Shown: positions 33,181 through 39,756 of the stretch, one piece after another
Layout of the letters: the number at the start of each line of letters is the position of its first letter
Position numbering within the stretch: position 1 is the first letter of the stretch
Assembly (NCBI GenBank): GCA_964542455.1
Contig: CAZIUC010000005.1
Coordinates: 1-64,000 of the forward strand
DNA from: PFJX01 sp964542455
GTDB lineage: Bacteria > Pseudomonadota > Gammaproteobacteria > Burkholderiales > Thiobacillaceae
Length of the DNA: 64,000 bases
Direction of reading: 5' to 3'
Notes under the pieces: model-generated
Told to the model about the DNA's origin: nothing
Database searches by the model: none
Seen by the model: only the letters and a program-made list of their open reading frames with translations
Translations under genes and position numbers: made by a program

Positions 33181-33750
33181 ATGTCCGGACATCATTTCCA
33201 TGTGCATGGCGCGCATGAGCACGCCCTCGAACACGAAGCCCAGAACGGCCCCGGCCTGGCCCAGTATGTGGCCATCTTCACCGCCGTGCTGTCGACCCTG
33301 GGGGCCATCGTCAGCTACCAGGGCGGCGCCTCGCAGAACGAGGCCATGCTCTACAAGAACGAAGCGGTTCTGAAGAAGACCCAGGCCTCGGACCAATGGA
33401 ACTTCTATCAGGCCAAGAGCGGCAAGGGCCATCTCATGGAACTGGCCTACGACCTGGCGCCTCCCGCGAAGAAGGCGGGTTACAAGGAATTGATCGAAAA
33501 GTACGCCGAGGAGAAAAAAGGCATCAAGAAGCAGGCCGAGGCGCTGGAAGCGGAATCGAAACTGGCGAACGAGCGCAGCGAGCACGCCTTGCACCCGCAT
33601 CACAAGCAGGCCCAGTCGATGACCCTGATCCAGATCGCCATCTCGCTCGCCTCCATCACGGCGCTGACCCGCGTGCGCTGGCTGTTCGCGCTGGCGGCGC
33701 TGGCGGCGGCCGGCGGCGTCGGCTTGTGGGCGGTGGCGCTGGCCGGCTAG
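33181..33750 (+). CDS. DUF4337 family membrane protein
   Basis: 189 aa. His-rich N-terminus (HHFHVHGAHEHALEHE), one membrane segment (YVAIFTAVLSTLGAIVSYQG), the family core SQNEAMLYKNEAVLKKTQASD and WNFYQAKSGKGH, a charged coiled region (EKYAEEKKGIKKQAEALEAE) and two C-terminal membrane segments. This is the DUF4337 pattern; no function is established. The His cluster could bind metal, which would fit the nearby efflux genes, but that is speculation. The PAP2 gene follows after 9 bp. Confidence 0.85.
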   Translation: MSGHHFHVHGAHEHALEHEAQNGPGLAQYVAIFTAVLSTLGAIVSYQGGASQNEAMLYKNEAVLKKTQASDQWNFYQAKSGKGHLMELAYDLAPPAKKAGYKELIEKYAEEKKGIKKQAEALEAESKLANERSEHALHPHHKQAQSMTLIQIAISLASITALTRVRWLFALAALAAAGGVGLWAVALAG

Positions 33751-33759
33751 GAGCATTTG

Positions 33760-34347
33760 ATGCACATGCTGTTTTATGACTGGGGCGGGCTGAATGTCTG
33801 GCTGTTTCACGCCATCAACAACATCCGCGCCCCCCTGCTCGATACCTTCATGCTGCTGGGCACGCAATTGGGCGGCCATGGCAATTTCCCGATCTATCTG
33901 GCCTTGAGCGCGGCCTGCGCTTACTTTGTCGCGGCGCGCGGCGGCAGAAAAGATGCGCTTGCCTGGCTGTCGGTCCTGCTCGTGTTCAGCGTGGGCTATG
34001 TGCTCGAAGGGCAGATACTCGGTATCCTCAAACCGTGGCTGGACTTCCCCCGGCCGCCGTTCGTCCTGCCGCCGGGCAGTCTCCATATCGTCGGCCAGGC
34101 GGAACTCCGGTACAGCCTGCCGAGCGGACATTCCGCCTTCGCCATGCTGGTCGCGGCCAGCCTCTGGCCGGTGGCCACGCAACCGGCGCGCGCCGGTCTA
34201 AGTCTGTTCGTGCTCTGGGTGGGTTTGTCGCGCGTCAGCCTGGGCGCGCATTTCCCCGCCGACGTGCTGGCGGGGTTCGCCTTGAGCCTGGCCGTGGTCT
34301 GGCTGCTGCGGGCCGTCGCGCAAAGCCTGGAACGCGGTTTGCGCTGA
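33760..34347 (+). CDS. PAP2 family phosphatase
   Basis: 195-aa integral membrane lipid phosphatase with about six membrane segments. The three catalytic motifs are complete: KPWLDFPRPP (KX6RP), YSLPSGHS (PSGH) and SRVSLGAHFPADVLAG (SRX5HX3D). Such enzymes dephosphorylate phosphatidic acid, PGP or undecaprenyl pyrophosphate. The ATG at 33760 follows AGGAG by about seven bases; ATG 33766 is possible. It is likely co-transcribed with the DUF4337 gene. A copy of the CCCCCTTT repeat follows the gene. Confidence 0.92.
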   Translation: MHMLFYDWGGLNVWLFHAINNIRAPLLDTFMLLGTQLGGHGNFPIYLALSAACAYFVAARGGRKDALAWLSVLLVFSVGYVLEGQILGILKPWLDFPRPPFVLPPGSLHIVGQAELRYSLPSGHSAFAMLVAASLWPVATQPARAGLSLFVLWVGLSRVSLGAHFPADVLAGFALSLAVVWLLRAVAQSLERGLR

Positions 34348-34388
34348 ACGCATGCGCCACGCGCACACTACAGACGTTTATTTGGGCG

Positions 34389-34563
34389 CGCGTTTCATGT
34401 TGGCGGGTGAAATGCGTGAAGACGTCAGGGAGCGTGGCCTCCCCCTTTTCCAAAGGGGGAATGAGGGGGATTTAGCGACATTTTCCTGTGCGGCCGTCTC
34501 AGAAATCCCCCCTAACCCCCCTTTGAGAAAGGGGGGAACGTCTACCCCAGCCGCATCACCCGC
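34389..34563 (+). repeat. Dispersed CCCCCTTT/AAAGGGGG repeat, copy 1
   Basis: About 175 bp containing CCCCCTTTTCCAAAGGGGG, then GAGGGGGATTTAGCGAC, GTCTCAGAAATCCCCCC and CCCCCCTTTGAGAAAGGGGG. It is shared with 39162-39280, 55073-55173 (reverse orientation) and 60446-60624. Homology extends about 50 bases beyond the hairpins on the left (shared with copy 4) and 35 on the right (shared with copy 2). It occupies most of the 285-bp gap 34348-34632. Confidence 0.85.
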
Positions 34564-34583
34564 TGTCAGGGTCGTCAGCCCAT

Positions 34584-34620
34584 AAAAAAAGCCGGGCGAC
34601 TCGCGTCGCCCGGCTTTTTT
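34584..34620 (-). terminator. Rho-independent terminator of small exported protein copy 1
   Basis: Ten-base arms GCCGGGCGAC/GTCGCCCGGC around TCGC with A7 and T6 flanks, 12 bp past the stop codon. The flanks allow action in both directions. The same hairpin follows copies 2 and 3. Confidence 0.95.
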
Positions 34621-34632
34621 GCGTGAAACCGA

Positions 34633-34830
34633 TTACTTGGCGGCTTCTTCGGCTTTCTTGGCTTTCTTGGCGTGCTTGATCTTGTTCGCGTGCTTCGCGG
34701 GCTTGGCGCCGGCATCAGCGGGGGAAGCGGCTTCAGCGGCGGGCTTGTCCATCGGCTTGTCAGCGGCTTGGGCGCCGGCGATGGTCAGGAAGGAAGCGGC
34801 GGTCAGCAGGGCGATCAGGGTCTTGTTCAT
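34633..34830 (-). CDS. Lys/Ala-rich small exported protein, copy 1
   Basis: 65 aa: a signal peptide (KTLIALLTAASFLTIAGAQA), then a mature part of about 43 residues made of Ala, Lys, Pro, Asp and Glu (ADKPMDKPAAEAASPADAG) with a basic tail (KHAKKAKKAEEAAK). Two near-identical copies follow at 36536 and 39420; copies differ only in the KH-rich segment. AGGAG lies seven bases before the ATG. The composition resembles the acid-shock protein Asr of enterobacteria, but that is analogy, not shown homology. It has its own promoter and terminator, so it is a self-contained cassette. Confidence 0.85.
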   Translation of the reverse strand: MNKTLIALLTAASFLTIAGAQAADKPMDKPAAEAASPADAGAKPAKHANKIKHAKKAKKAEEAAK

Positions 34831-34889
34831 GTGAAGCTCCTAGAGGATGTGGGGGAGAACTACCGTCCGTCTTGGCGTTCGGTAGGGTC

Positions 34890-34921
34890 ATTATTCCTAC
34901 CCAGACTTAAGGAACACTTAA
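34890..34921 (-). promoter_or_regulatory. Promoter with tandem TTAAGT boxes, cassette 1
   Basis: On the minus strand TTAAGT-N5-TTAAGT (34905-34921, 11-bp period) is followed after nine bases by AATAAT (34890-34895) as the -10. The boxes cover the -35 position, as in PhoB-type activated promoters. The same spacing recurs in cassettes 2 and 3. Confidence 0.7.
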
Positions 34922-34929
34922 TGCGCCAT

Positions 34930-35277
34930 TCACTGGCGCAAGAGTCCCGCACGGCTGCGCCTGGCTGAACGAGGCGCCACTCGAAGCACCGTTGTTCCGA
35001 GGCCGCGCTCGTTGTGCATTACAAAGGAAGGCGTTTCCGACCCGATCACCCGCATCTTGTAGGGAACGAGGAGCCGACGAGCCTGTGCTTCGAGGTCATG
35101 GCCGAAGTCGTCGAATGACTGGGGGCAATCCCGGCTGTTGATCGGTAAAAAGCCTCTGGTAACCGCGATTTTTTCGAATATATTTCCGCTTCCAGGAAAC
35201 AACCGTGTACCTACCCATCCCAAATCCGGGCCATGGCGCATTGCCGTGGTGGCGTTTTGCATCTCTTCATGGGGCAT
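34930..35277 (-). CDS. Possible hypothetical protein or gene remnant
   Basis: An open frame of 115 codons from an ATG at 35277 through most of the gap 34831-35284, ending at TGA beside the cassette 1 promoter. Segments such as FLPINSRDCPQSFDDFGHDL and MRVIGSETPSFVMHNERG look protein-like, but there is no ribosome site, the frame stays open far upstream opposite another gene, and I recognise no family. It may be the 3' end of a decayed gene. Confidence 0.2.
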   Translation of the reverse strand: MPHEEMQNATTAMRHGPDLGWVGTRLFPGSGNIFEKIAVTRGFLPINSRDCPQSFDDFGHDLEAQARRLLVPYKMRVIGSETPSFVMHNERGLGTTVLRVAPRSARRSRAGLLRQ

Positions 35278-35284
35278 GACCAAT

Positions 35285-36457
35285 ATGAAACACCGTGTAT
35301 GGCTGATCTGCTGTCTCATCCTTGTTGCCGCGCCTGCCCAGGCATTGGACCTCTGGGGTTCGGTCAAGGGACTGATCGGAGCGGAAAATACCGAAGAAAA
35401 ACCTGCTACGACCAGCTCCGATTCAAGCCCGTCCGGAAACGCCTCCAGCACGGCGGCCTCGCAGAAATCTGCCCCGGTGACAGCGGCGCTCGACCCCGCT
35501 CCCGGCGTGGTGAGTCTTGATGCCGGCACGTTTCTGGAAAAACGCCAGTGGCCCAAGGAGGATCTGGCGGCCATGAAGAAGGTCGTGGTGGGGGGCTTCC
35601 GCGTCGCCTTCGCCACCAAGGCGGTTGTTTCCGACAGCGTCCGCGCTTCCTACATGATGGGCGGCATTCACAAATCCGGCGTCAACTCCAAGGTCGAACT
35701 TTCCCTGGAGGGCATGGACCTCCAACGCATGCAGGCCGAGGTGGATCGGGCCTACGAAGATTTCCTCGCGCAGTTGAAGGCCAATGGCGTGGAACTGATT
35801 CCCTATGCCGACTTTGCCGCCCATCCTTCCTTCGCGGAGATCGAGGCCGCCGAAGGCAAAAACGGCGGGCCCTACACCGTGGAGCATGAAGGCCGCACCT
35901 ACGCTGTGCTCTCCCCCACCGGCATGAAACTCTGGTTCGACCAGGCGGAAGCGCTTGGAAACCAAGGCGCTTTCGGCTGGGGCAATGGCCGACGCGCCGG
36001 CGATTTCGCCTTCGACAACAAGGCGCTCATCCTCAATCCCCTCTTTGTCGTGGACTTCGCGGAAACCGCCGCCGGCCGCAACAAGGGCCTGTTCGGCGTG
36101 CGCGATGAAACCGACGTGGAGGCCAAGGCGGGCATGAGCCTGAGCAAGAATTTGAGCCTGCTGTATTTGCGTGGACGCGCCGCGCCTATTTCTTCGGCGG
36201 TCATGGGCGGCGTGGCAAACCTGAAGGAAAACGTGGTCTTCGCCGGCCGCTTCGGTCAACTCAACATGGGCGAAACGAGCAGCAACCGAGCCCTCGTGGT
36301 TGGTCTGGGGCTCCTGGGCTTGTCTGGCGGGCCGGTGCGGACCAACCAGAAAGGGGTCATGCAAGCCGACCCCATGCGCTACGCGGAATATTCCCGAAGC
36401 CTGCTGCTGTCCGGCAACCGTCTGTTCGCGCAGACCGTGGGCGATCTTTACCGATAA
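35285..36457 (+). CDS. Exported protein of unknown family
   Basis: 390 aa. Signal peptide MKHRVWLICCLILVAAPAQA, then a low-complexity Ser/Thr/Ala linker (residues about 35-75) and a folded domain from about 90 (VVVGGFRVAFATKAVVSD, LSLEGMDLQRMQAEVDRAYEDF, LNPLFVVDFAETAAG, LSKNLSLLYLRG, NRALVVGLGLLGLSGGPVRT). No repeats, no heme or lipobox. I do not recognise the family. The start at 35285 is chosen for the signal peptide; in-frame ATG 35276 is possible and weaker upstream starts are not supported. It lies between two copies of the small-protein cassette and shares the bidirectional terminator at 36488. Confidence 0.7.
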   Translation: MKHRVWLICCLILVAAPAQALDLWGSVKGLIGAENTEEKPATTSSDSSPSGNASSTAASQKSAPVTAALDPAPGVVSLDAGTFLEKRQWPKEDLAAMKKVVVGGFRVAFATKAVVSDSVRASYMMGGIHKSGVNSKVELSLEGMDLQRMQAEVDRAYEDFLAQLKANGVELIPYADFAAHPSFAEIEAAEGKNGGPYTVEHEGRTYAVLSPTGMKLWFDQAEALGNQGAFGWGNGRRAGDFAFDNKALILNPLFVVDFAETAAGRNKGLFGVRDETDVEAKAGMSLSKNLSLLYLRGRAAPISSAVMGGVANLKENVVFAGRFGQLNMGETSSNRALVVGLGLLGLSGGPVRTNQKGVMQADPMRYAEYSRSLLLSGNRLFAQTVGDLYR

Positions 36458-36487
36458 CCGAAACCGGGGACAGAGCCTTCCGAAAGC

Positions 36488-36521
36488 AAAAAAGCCGGGC
36501 GACTCGCGTCGCCCGGCTTTT
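36488..36521 (-). terminator. Terminator of cassette 2, shared with the convergent gene
   Basis: The same GCCGGGCGAC/GTCGCCCGGC hairpin with A6 and T4 flanks. It lies between the stop of the unknown exported protein (36457) and that of small protein copy 2, so it can serve both strands. Confidence 0.92.
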
Positions 36522-36535
36522 CAGCGTGAAGCCGA

Positions 36536-36733
36536 TTACTTGGCGGCTTCTTCGGCTTTCTTGGCTTTCTTGACGTGCTTGGTTTTCTTGATGTGCTTGG
36601 CGGGCTTGGCGCCGGCATCGGCGGGGGAAGCGGCTTCAGCGGCGGGCTTGTCCATCGGCTTGTCAGCGGCTTGGGCGCCGGCGATGGTCAGGAAGGAAGC
36701 GGCGGTCAGCAGGGCGATCAGGGTCTTGTTCAT
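36536..36733 (-). CDS. Lys/Ala-rich small exported protein, copy 2
   Basis: 65 aa, identical to copy 1 over its first 47 residues; the tail reads KHIKKTKHVKKAKKAEEAAK. Same signal peptide, ribosome site, terminator and promoter. The repeated DNA also includes the leader and GCGCCATTCACTGGCGC upstream of the promoter, so at least 355 bp was duplicated as a unit, 1,903 bp from copy 1. Confidence 0.85.
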   Translation of the reverse strand: MNKTLIALLTAASFLTIAGAQAADKPMDKPAAEAASPADAGAKPAKHIKKTKHVKKAKKAEEAAK

Positions 36734-36792
36734 GTGAAGCTCCTAGAGGATGTGGGGGAGAACTACCGTCCGTCTTGGCGTTCGGTGGTGCC

Positions 36793-36824
36793 ATTATTCA
36801 TGTCAAGACTTAACACACACTTAA
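36793..36824 (-). promoter_or_regulatory. Promoter with tandem TTAAGT boxes, cassette 2
   Basis: TTAAGT-N5-TTAAGT (36808-36824) with the -10 AATAAT (36793-36798) nine bases downstream. The bases between the boxes differ from copy 1 while the boxes are kept, which suggests selection. The remaining gap up to 37019 shows no other feature. Confidence 0.7.
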
Positions 36825-37019
36825 TCCGCCATTCACTGGCGCAAGATTTATCGCGACGGCGAGCCCGTTGTCGCCAAGTCCTGAGCAAGGCTTAAGCGCG
36901 AGACCGGTTACCGCCACGTTCCAAGGGAGACCACTAGGTCGTCCTGGTGTATGTTCCAGGCTGGCTGGCGACATGAATTGGCCAATAACCAATAAAAACC
37001 AAGACAGGGTGATACAGCA

Positions 37020-37973
37020 ATGATTCTGAAACCGTTCCGACCCAAGGATGGGGTCGTCGCTGAACTAGAGACGCTACTCACAACCGCCCCCGCGCCAATC
37101 AAACCCAAGATCGAGCAGGAAATCCGGCTCGTCCGCGCGGGCAATAAAGGCGAGCAAGAGTCAGCCTACTTCATCGACTTCGAGAATGCGGCCCACAAGA
37201 ACCGTGTCGTGCTGCATGACCTACGCTTCGAGGTCAACGGTCGGGTTGCCCAGATCGACCATCTGATGATCAACCGCTTGCTCGATGTCTACGTCTTCGA
37301 GACCAAACACTTCAACACCGGCCTCAAGATAACCGAGGATGGCGAGTTTCTGAGGTGGAATGACTACAAGAAGACGTTCGAAGGCATGCCTTCACCGCTG
37401 GCCCAGAATGAGCGGCACATCCAGGTTCTCAAGGATGTATTTGAGCAGATCGAGATGCCCACCCGCCTTGGCTTACGTTTGGCCCCCTCCTTCCAGACCC
37501 TGATCCTGGTCTCGCCGAACGCCCGAATCGACCGGCCAAAGAAATTCGACACCAGCCGAGTCGTCAAAGCCGACTTGCTGAGCAAGGCCATCAAGAAAGA
37601 CAACGAAGAGACCAGCATCCTTGGCGCATTCGGCAGCGTGGCCAAGATCGTGCCCCTTGAAACCATCCAGGACGTGGGTCGCCAGCTCATGCTGCGGCAC
37701 AGCCCGATAGCCATCAATTACCCCGCCAAGTTCGGGCTGGACAAGGCTCAACCACAAGCAACGCCTGCGGTTGTACCGAGACAGCCGGTGAAGGCCCCCG
37801 CCAAGCCGGTTGAGTCAGCCAAGGAAGCGCCGAAGTGTCGTGCCTGTGGCGGCGACAAGCTATCGATCCAGTACGGAAAACGCGAAAATAGGAGACGGGT
37901 CCGTATTTCTAGCCTCAAGGCTCGAATGCTTGTAAGGAATCAAACGGGCCAGGCTCGCAATAAGCAATGCTGA
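37020..37973 (+). CDS. NERD-domain protein with altered C-terminus
   Basis: 317-aa NERD (nuclease-related) protein. Candidate nuclease residues are present: GEQESAYFIDF, VNGRVAQIDHLMINR and VYVFETKHF. A Pro/Ala linker (about 240-270) leads to one zinc-ribbon Cys pair, CRACGGDKLSIQYGK, after which the sequence turns basic and unrelated (RENRRRVRISSLKARM). In relatives I recall, a second Cys pair follows, so the end looks replaced by a frameshift or deletion near 37880. DNA or RNA cleavage is inferred. It lies next to a toxin-antitoxin pair in an accessory-looking region. Confidence 0.78.
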   Translation: MILKPFRPKDGVVAELETLLTTAPAPIKPKIEQEIRLVRAGNKGEQESAYFIDFENAAHKNRVVLHDLRFEVNGRVAQIDHLMINRLLDVYVFETKHFNTGLKITEDGEFLRWNDYKKTFEGMPSPLAQNERHIQVLKDVFEQIEMPTRLGLRLAPSFQTLILVSPNARIDRPKKFDTSRVVKADLLSKAIKKDNEETSILGAFGSVAKIVPLETIQDVGRQLMLRHSPIAINYPAKFGLDKAQPQATPAVVPRQPVKAPAKPVESAKEAPKCRACGGDKLSIQYGKRENRRRVRISSLKARMLVRNQTGQARNKQC

Positions 37974-38003
37974 CTCGAAGCCGACAACCTGAACGGAGTA
38001 ATC

Positions 38004-38234
38004 ATGTCCGCAACCTTGAATGAAGTCCTACCCCTCACCCAAGAACTCGATCTGGCCGATCGCGCGAAACTGGCGGAGCAGTTATTGGCCAGCCTGGACG
38101 AGGCGAGCGAGTTTGAAGTGGAGAAACTCTGGATTGAGGAGGCCAAGCGACGTCTGGCGGCTTATCGGGCGGGTCAGACCGAGGCCATTCCAGCGGAGGA
38201 GGTATTTCGCCGGGCATTGGCTGATCTCGAATGA
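38004..38234 (+). CDS. Antitoxin, addiction module component family
   Basis: 76 aa acidic protein of the short addiction-module antitoxin family (LNEVLPLTQELDLADRAKLAEQLLASLDE, split helices; WIEEAKRRLAAYRAGQTEAIPAEEVFRRA). These Asp/Glu-rich helical proteins pair with RelE/ParE toxins; the IPAEEVF near the end is characteristic. It overlaps the toxin gene by 4 bp (ATGA), the normal type II layout with the antitoxin first. It probably represses its own promoter as a complex. Confidence 0.88.
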   Translation: MSATLNEVLPLTQELDLADRAKLAEQLLASLDEASEFEVEKLWIEEAKRRLAAYRAGQTEAIPAEEVFRRALADLE

Positions 38235-38527
38235 AAGTTCGGTTTTTATCTGAAGCGGATGTCGAGTTTCGCGAAGCGGCCCGCTACTACGAAGATAAGG
38301 CTCCGGGTCTTGGCATTGCCTTCATCGCCGAGGTGCATCGCGTTGCTGCCGTCGTTGCGTCGCAGCCGAGCATAGGTAGTCCGGTGGATGATGAACTTCG
38401 CAAATTTGTCCTCCGCCGTTTTCCGTACAACGTGATCTATGCCGTTGAGGGCGATGAGGTAGTCATCACCGCAGTCGCGCATCACAAGCGGCGCCCATTT
38501 TATTGGGGCAGGCGTGGCCGGAAATGA
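38231..38527 (+). CDS. RelE/ParE family toxin
   Basis: 98-aa basic toxin. Motifs: VRFLSEADVEFREAARYYEDKAPGLG split around the first helices, FVLRRFPYNVIYAVEGDEVVITAVAHHKRRP, typical of the ParE/RelE fold with the strand RRFPYNVIY and a basic C-terminus (YWGRRGRK). Whether it cuts ribosome-bound mRNA or inhibits gyrase is not clear from sequence. Coupled to the antitoxin gene. Confidence 0.9.
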   Translation: MKVRFLSEADVEFREAARYYEDKAPGLGIAFIAEVHRVAAVVASQPSIGSPVDDELRKFVLRRFPYNVIYAVEGDEVVITAVAHHKRRPFYWGRRGRK

Positions 38528-38855
38528 TGAGTTTGTAGGCACCCTTGCGATGGTCGGCTTATTCCGCGCATGCAGACGATGGAGTGGCAAGCCGCTAGTC
38601 ACCGGCTGTTGAAGGACAGGGTTCCCGGTCCACCGGAAATGAAAGCTGACATTCGCCAGCGATGTTTTTCACCTCTCTCTGAGCGTCGCTTATGGCCAAA
38701 CAAGAACCATCCACACATACGCCCTGTTGGATCCATGAACTCCTGTCACCGCCTGTAACAAACGCTCACCGGCCGGCAACCGCGCGGGAACACGTCACCT
38801 CTAGGCTGGAATCAGCGCAACACGATTAACCAGCCACACAGATCAGGAGGTTGAC
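38528..38855. other. Gap without a supported gene
   Basis: 328 bp after the toxin gene. The short open frames have no ribosome site or recognisable content. No repeat of the families seen elsewhere is present. Confidence 0.6.
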
Positions 38856-39062
38856 ATGGCCGCCTTTGACATCGTTCTCTCGCATATCACCCAGGGCACG
38901 ACTTATTCGTGGGATTTGACCGCATTGATCGGCTTTGGCGTTCCCGTCTCATCCCAGCTTCGCCAGCGACTGCTGGGAGGATTGACCACCCAGGCCGATG
39001 CCGATCAACTGCGCATCCTGGTGCGTAGCCAGGCGAGGCTGAATGGTCGGCGCGGCGGGTGA
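38856..39062 (+). CDS. Small hypothetical protein (68 aa)
   Basis: 68 aa behind a very good ribosome site (AGGAGG, five bases before ATG). MAAFDIVLSHITQGTTYSWD is followed by LTALIGFGVPVSSQLRQRLL and a basic end (ARLNGRRGG). No signal peptide or family recognised. The strong ribosome site is the main support; the coding bias is ordinary. It could be the 5' remnant of a longer gene. Confidence 0.4.
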   Translation: MAAFDIVLSHITQGTTYSWDLTALIGFGVPVSSQLRQRLLGGLTTQADADQLRILVRSQARLNGRRGG

Positions 39063-39161
39063 CAGCCAGACTAGCGTCAGGCAGCCAATTCCAGGGAAGC
39101 TTCTCAACCTCCTTATCGGCCGAGCACGAGGCATTCGTGGCGATCATCTGAAGGTGGCTTT

Positions 39162-39280
39162 CAACTTTCCAAAGGGGATTGGGGGATTTGGCGACGTTTT
39201 CCAGAGCAGCCGCAGTCTCAGAAATCCCCCCTGCCCCCCTTTGATAAAGGGGGGAATTACTGCTCCAGGCGGATCACCCG
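39162..39280 (+). repeat. Dispersed CCCCCTTT/AAAGGGGG repeat, copy 2
   Basis: Shortened copy: TTTCCAAAGGGGATTGGGGG, GTCTCAGAAATCCCCCCTG, CCCCCCTTTGATAAAGGGGG and the right flank CCAGGCGGATCACCCG shared with copy 1. The left 50 bases of copies 1 and 4 are missing. It lies in the 357-bp gap 39063-39419, which holds only this and the cassette 3 terminator. Confidence 0.8.
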
Positions 39281-39371
39281 TTCGCGCGTAATGAGCGTTT
39301 TGAAGGGGGGACTCGGCTTTCCGTAGCCGCGAGCGTTTCAACAATTGCCGCGTACAGTGCCTTCTGAAAGC

Positions 39372-39405
39372 AAAAAAGCCGGGCGACTCGCGTCGCCCGG
39401 CTTTT
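39372..39405 (-). terminator. Terminator of cassette 3
   Basis: GCCGGGCGAC/GTCGCCCGGC hairpin with A6 and T4 flanks, identical to the terminator of cassette 2, 14 bp past the stop codon. Confidence 0.93.
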
Positions 39406-39419
39406 CAGCGTGAAACCGA

Positions 39420-39617
39420 TTACTTGGCGGCTTCTTCGGCTTTCTTGGCTTTCTTGGTGTGCTTGGCTTTCTTGACGTGCTTGGCGGGCTTGGCGCCGGC
39501 ATCGGCGGGGGAAGCGGCTTCAGCGGCGGGCTTGTCCATCGGCTTGTCAGCGGCTTGGGCGCCGGCGATGGTCAGGAAGGAAGCGGCGGTCAGCAGGGCG
39601 ATCAGGGTCTTGTTCAT
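39420..39617 (-). CDS. Lys/Ala-rich small exported protein, copy 3
   Basis: 65 aa; the first 47 residues are identical to copies 1 and 2, with tail KHVKKAKHTKKAKKAEEAAK. Same ribosome site. Its leader has several base changes and the GCGCCATTCACTGGCGC element upstream of the promoter is absent, so this copy is the most diverged or came from an older duplication. It lies 2,884 bp from copy 2, in the same orientation, just downstream of polA on the minus strand. Confidence 0.85.
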   Translation of the reverse strand: MNKTLIALLTAASFLTIAGAQAADKPMDKPAAEAASPADAGAKPAKHVKKAKHTKKAKKAEEAAK

Positions 39618-39676
39618 GTGAAGCTCCTAGAGTGTGTGGGGAAGAACTACCGTTCGTCTTGGCGTTCGGTAGGGTC

Positions 39677-39708
39677 ATTATTCATGCCGATACTTAACGA
39701 ATACTTAA
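39677..39708 (-). promoter_or_regulatory. Promoter with tandem TTAAGT boxes, cassette 3
   Basis: TTAAGT-N5-TTAAGT (39692-39708) with the -10 AATAAT (39677-39682) at the same nine-base spacing, although surrounding bases have diverged. Confidence 0.7.
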
Positions 39709-39756
39709 CGACAAAAATACTTTTCTACCCGGCCCGGCCGACCCGCGTTCCACCAC

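Noticed and set aside
34389..34563. CCCCCTTT repeat considered as an insertion sequence
   Set aside because: Too short to encode a transposase and no ORF inside; better described as a non-coding dispersed repeat.
38570..38758. 62-codon open frame after the toxin gene
   Set aside because: No ribosome site, atypical codon use and no recognisable sequence.
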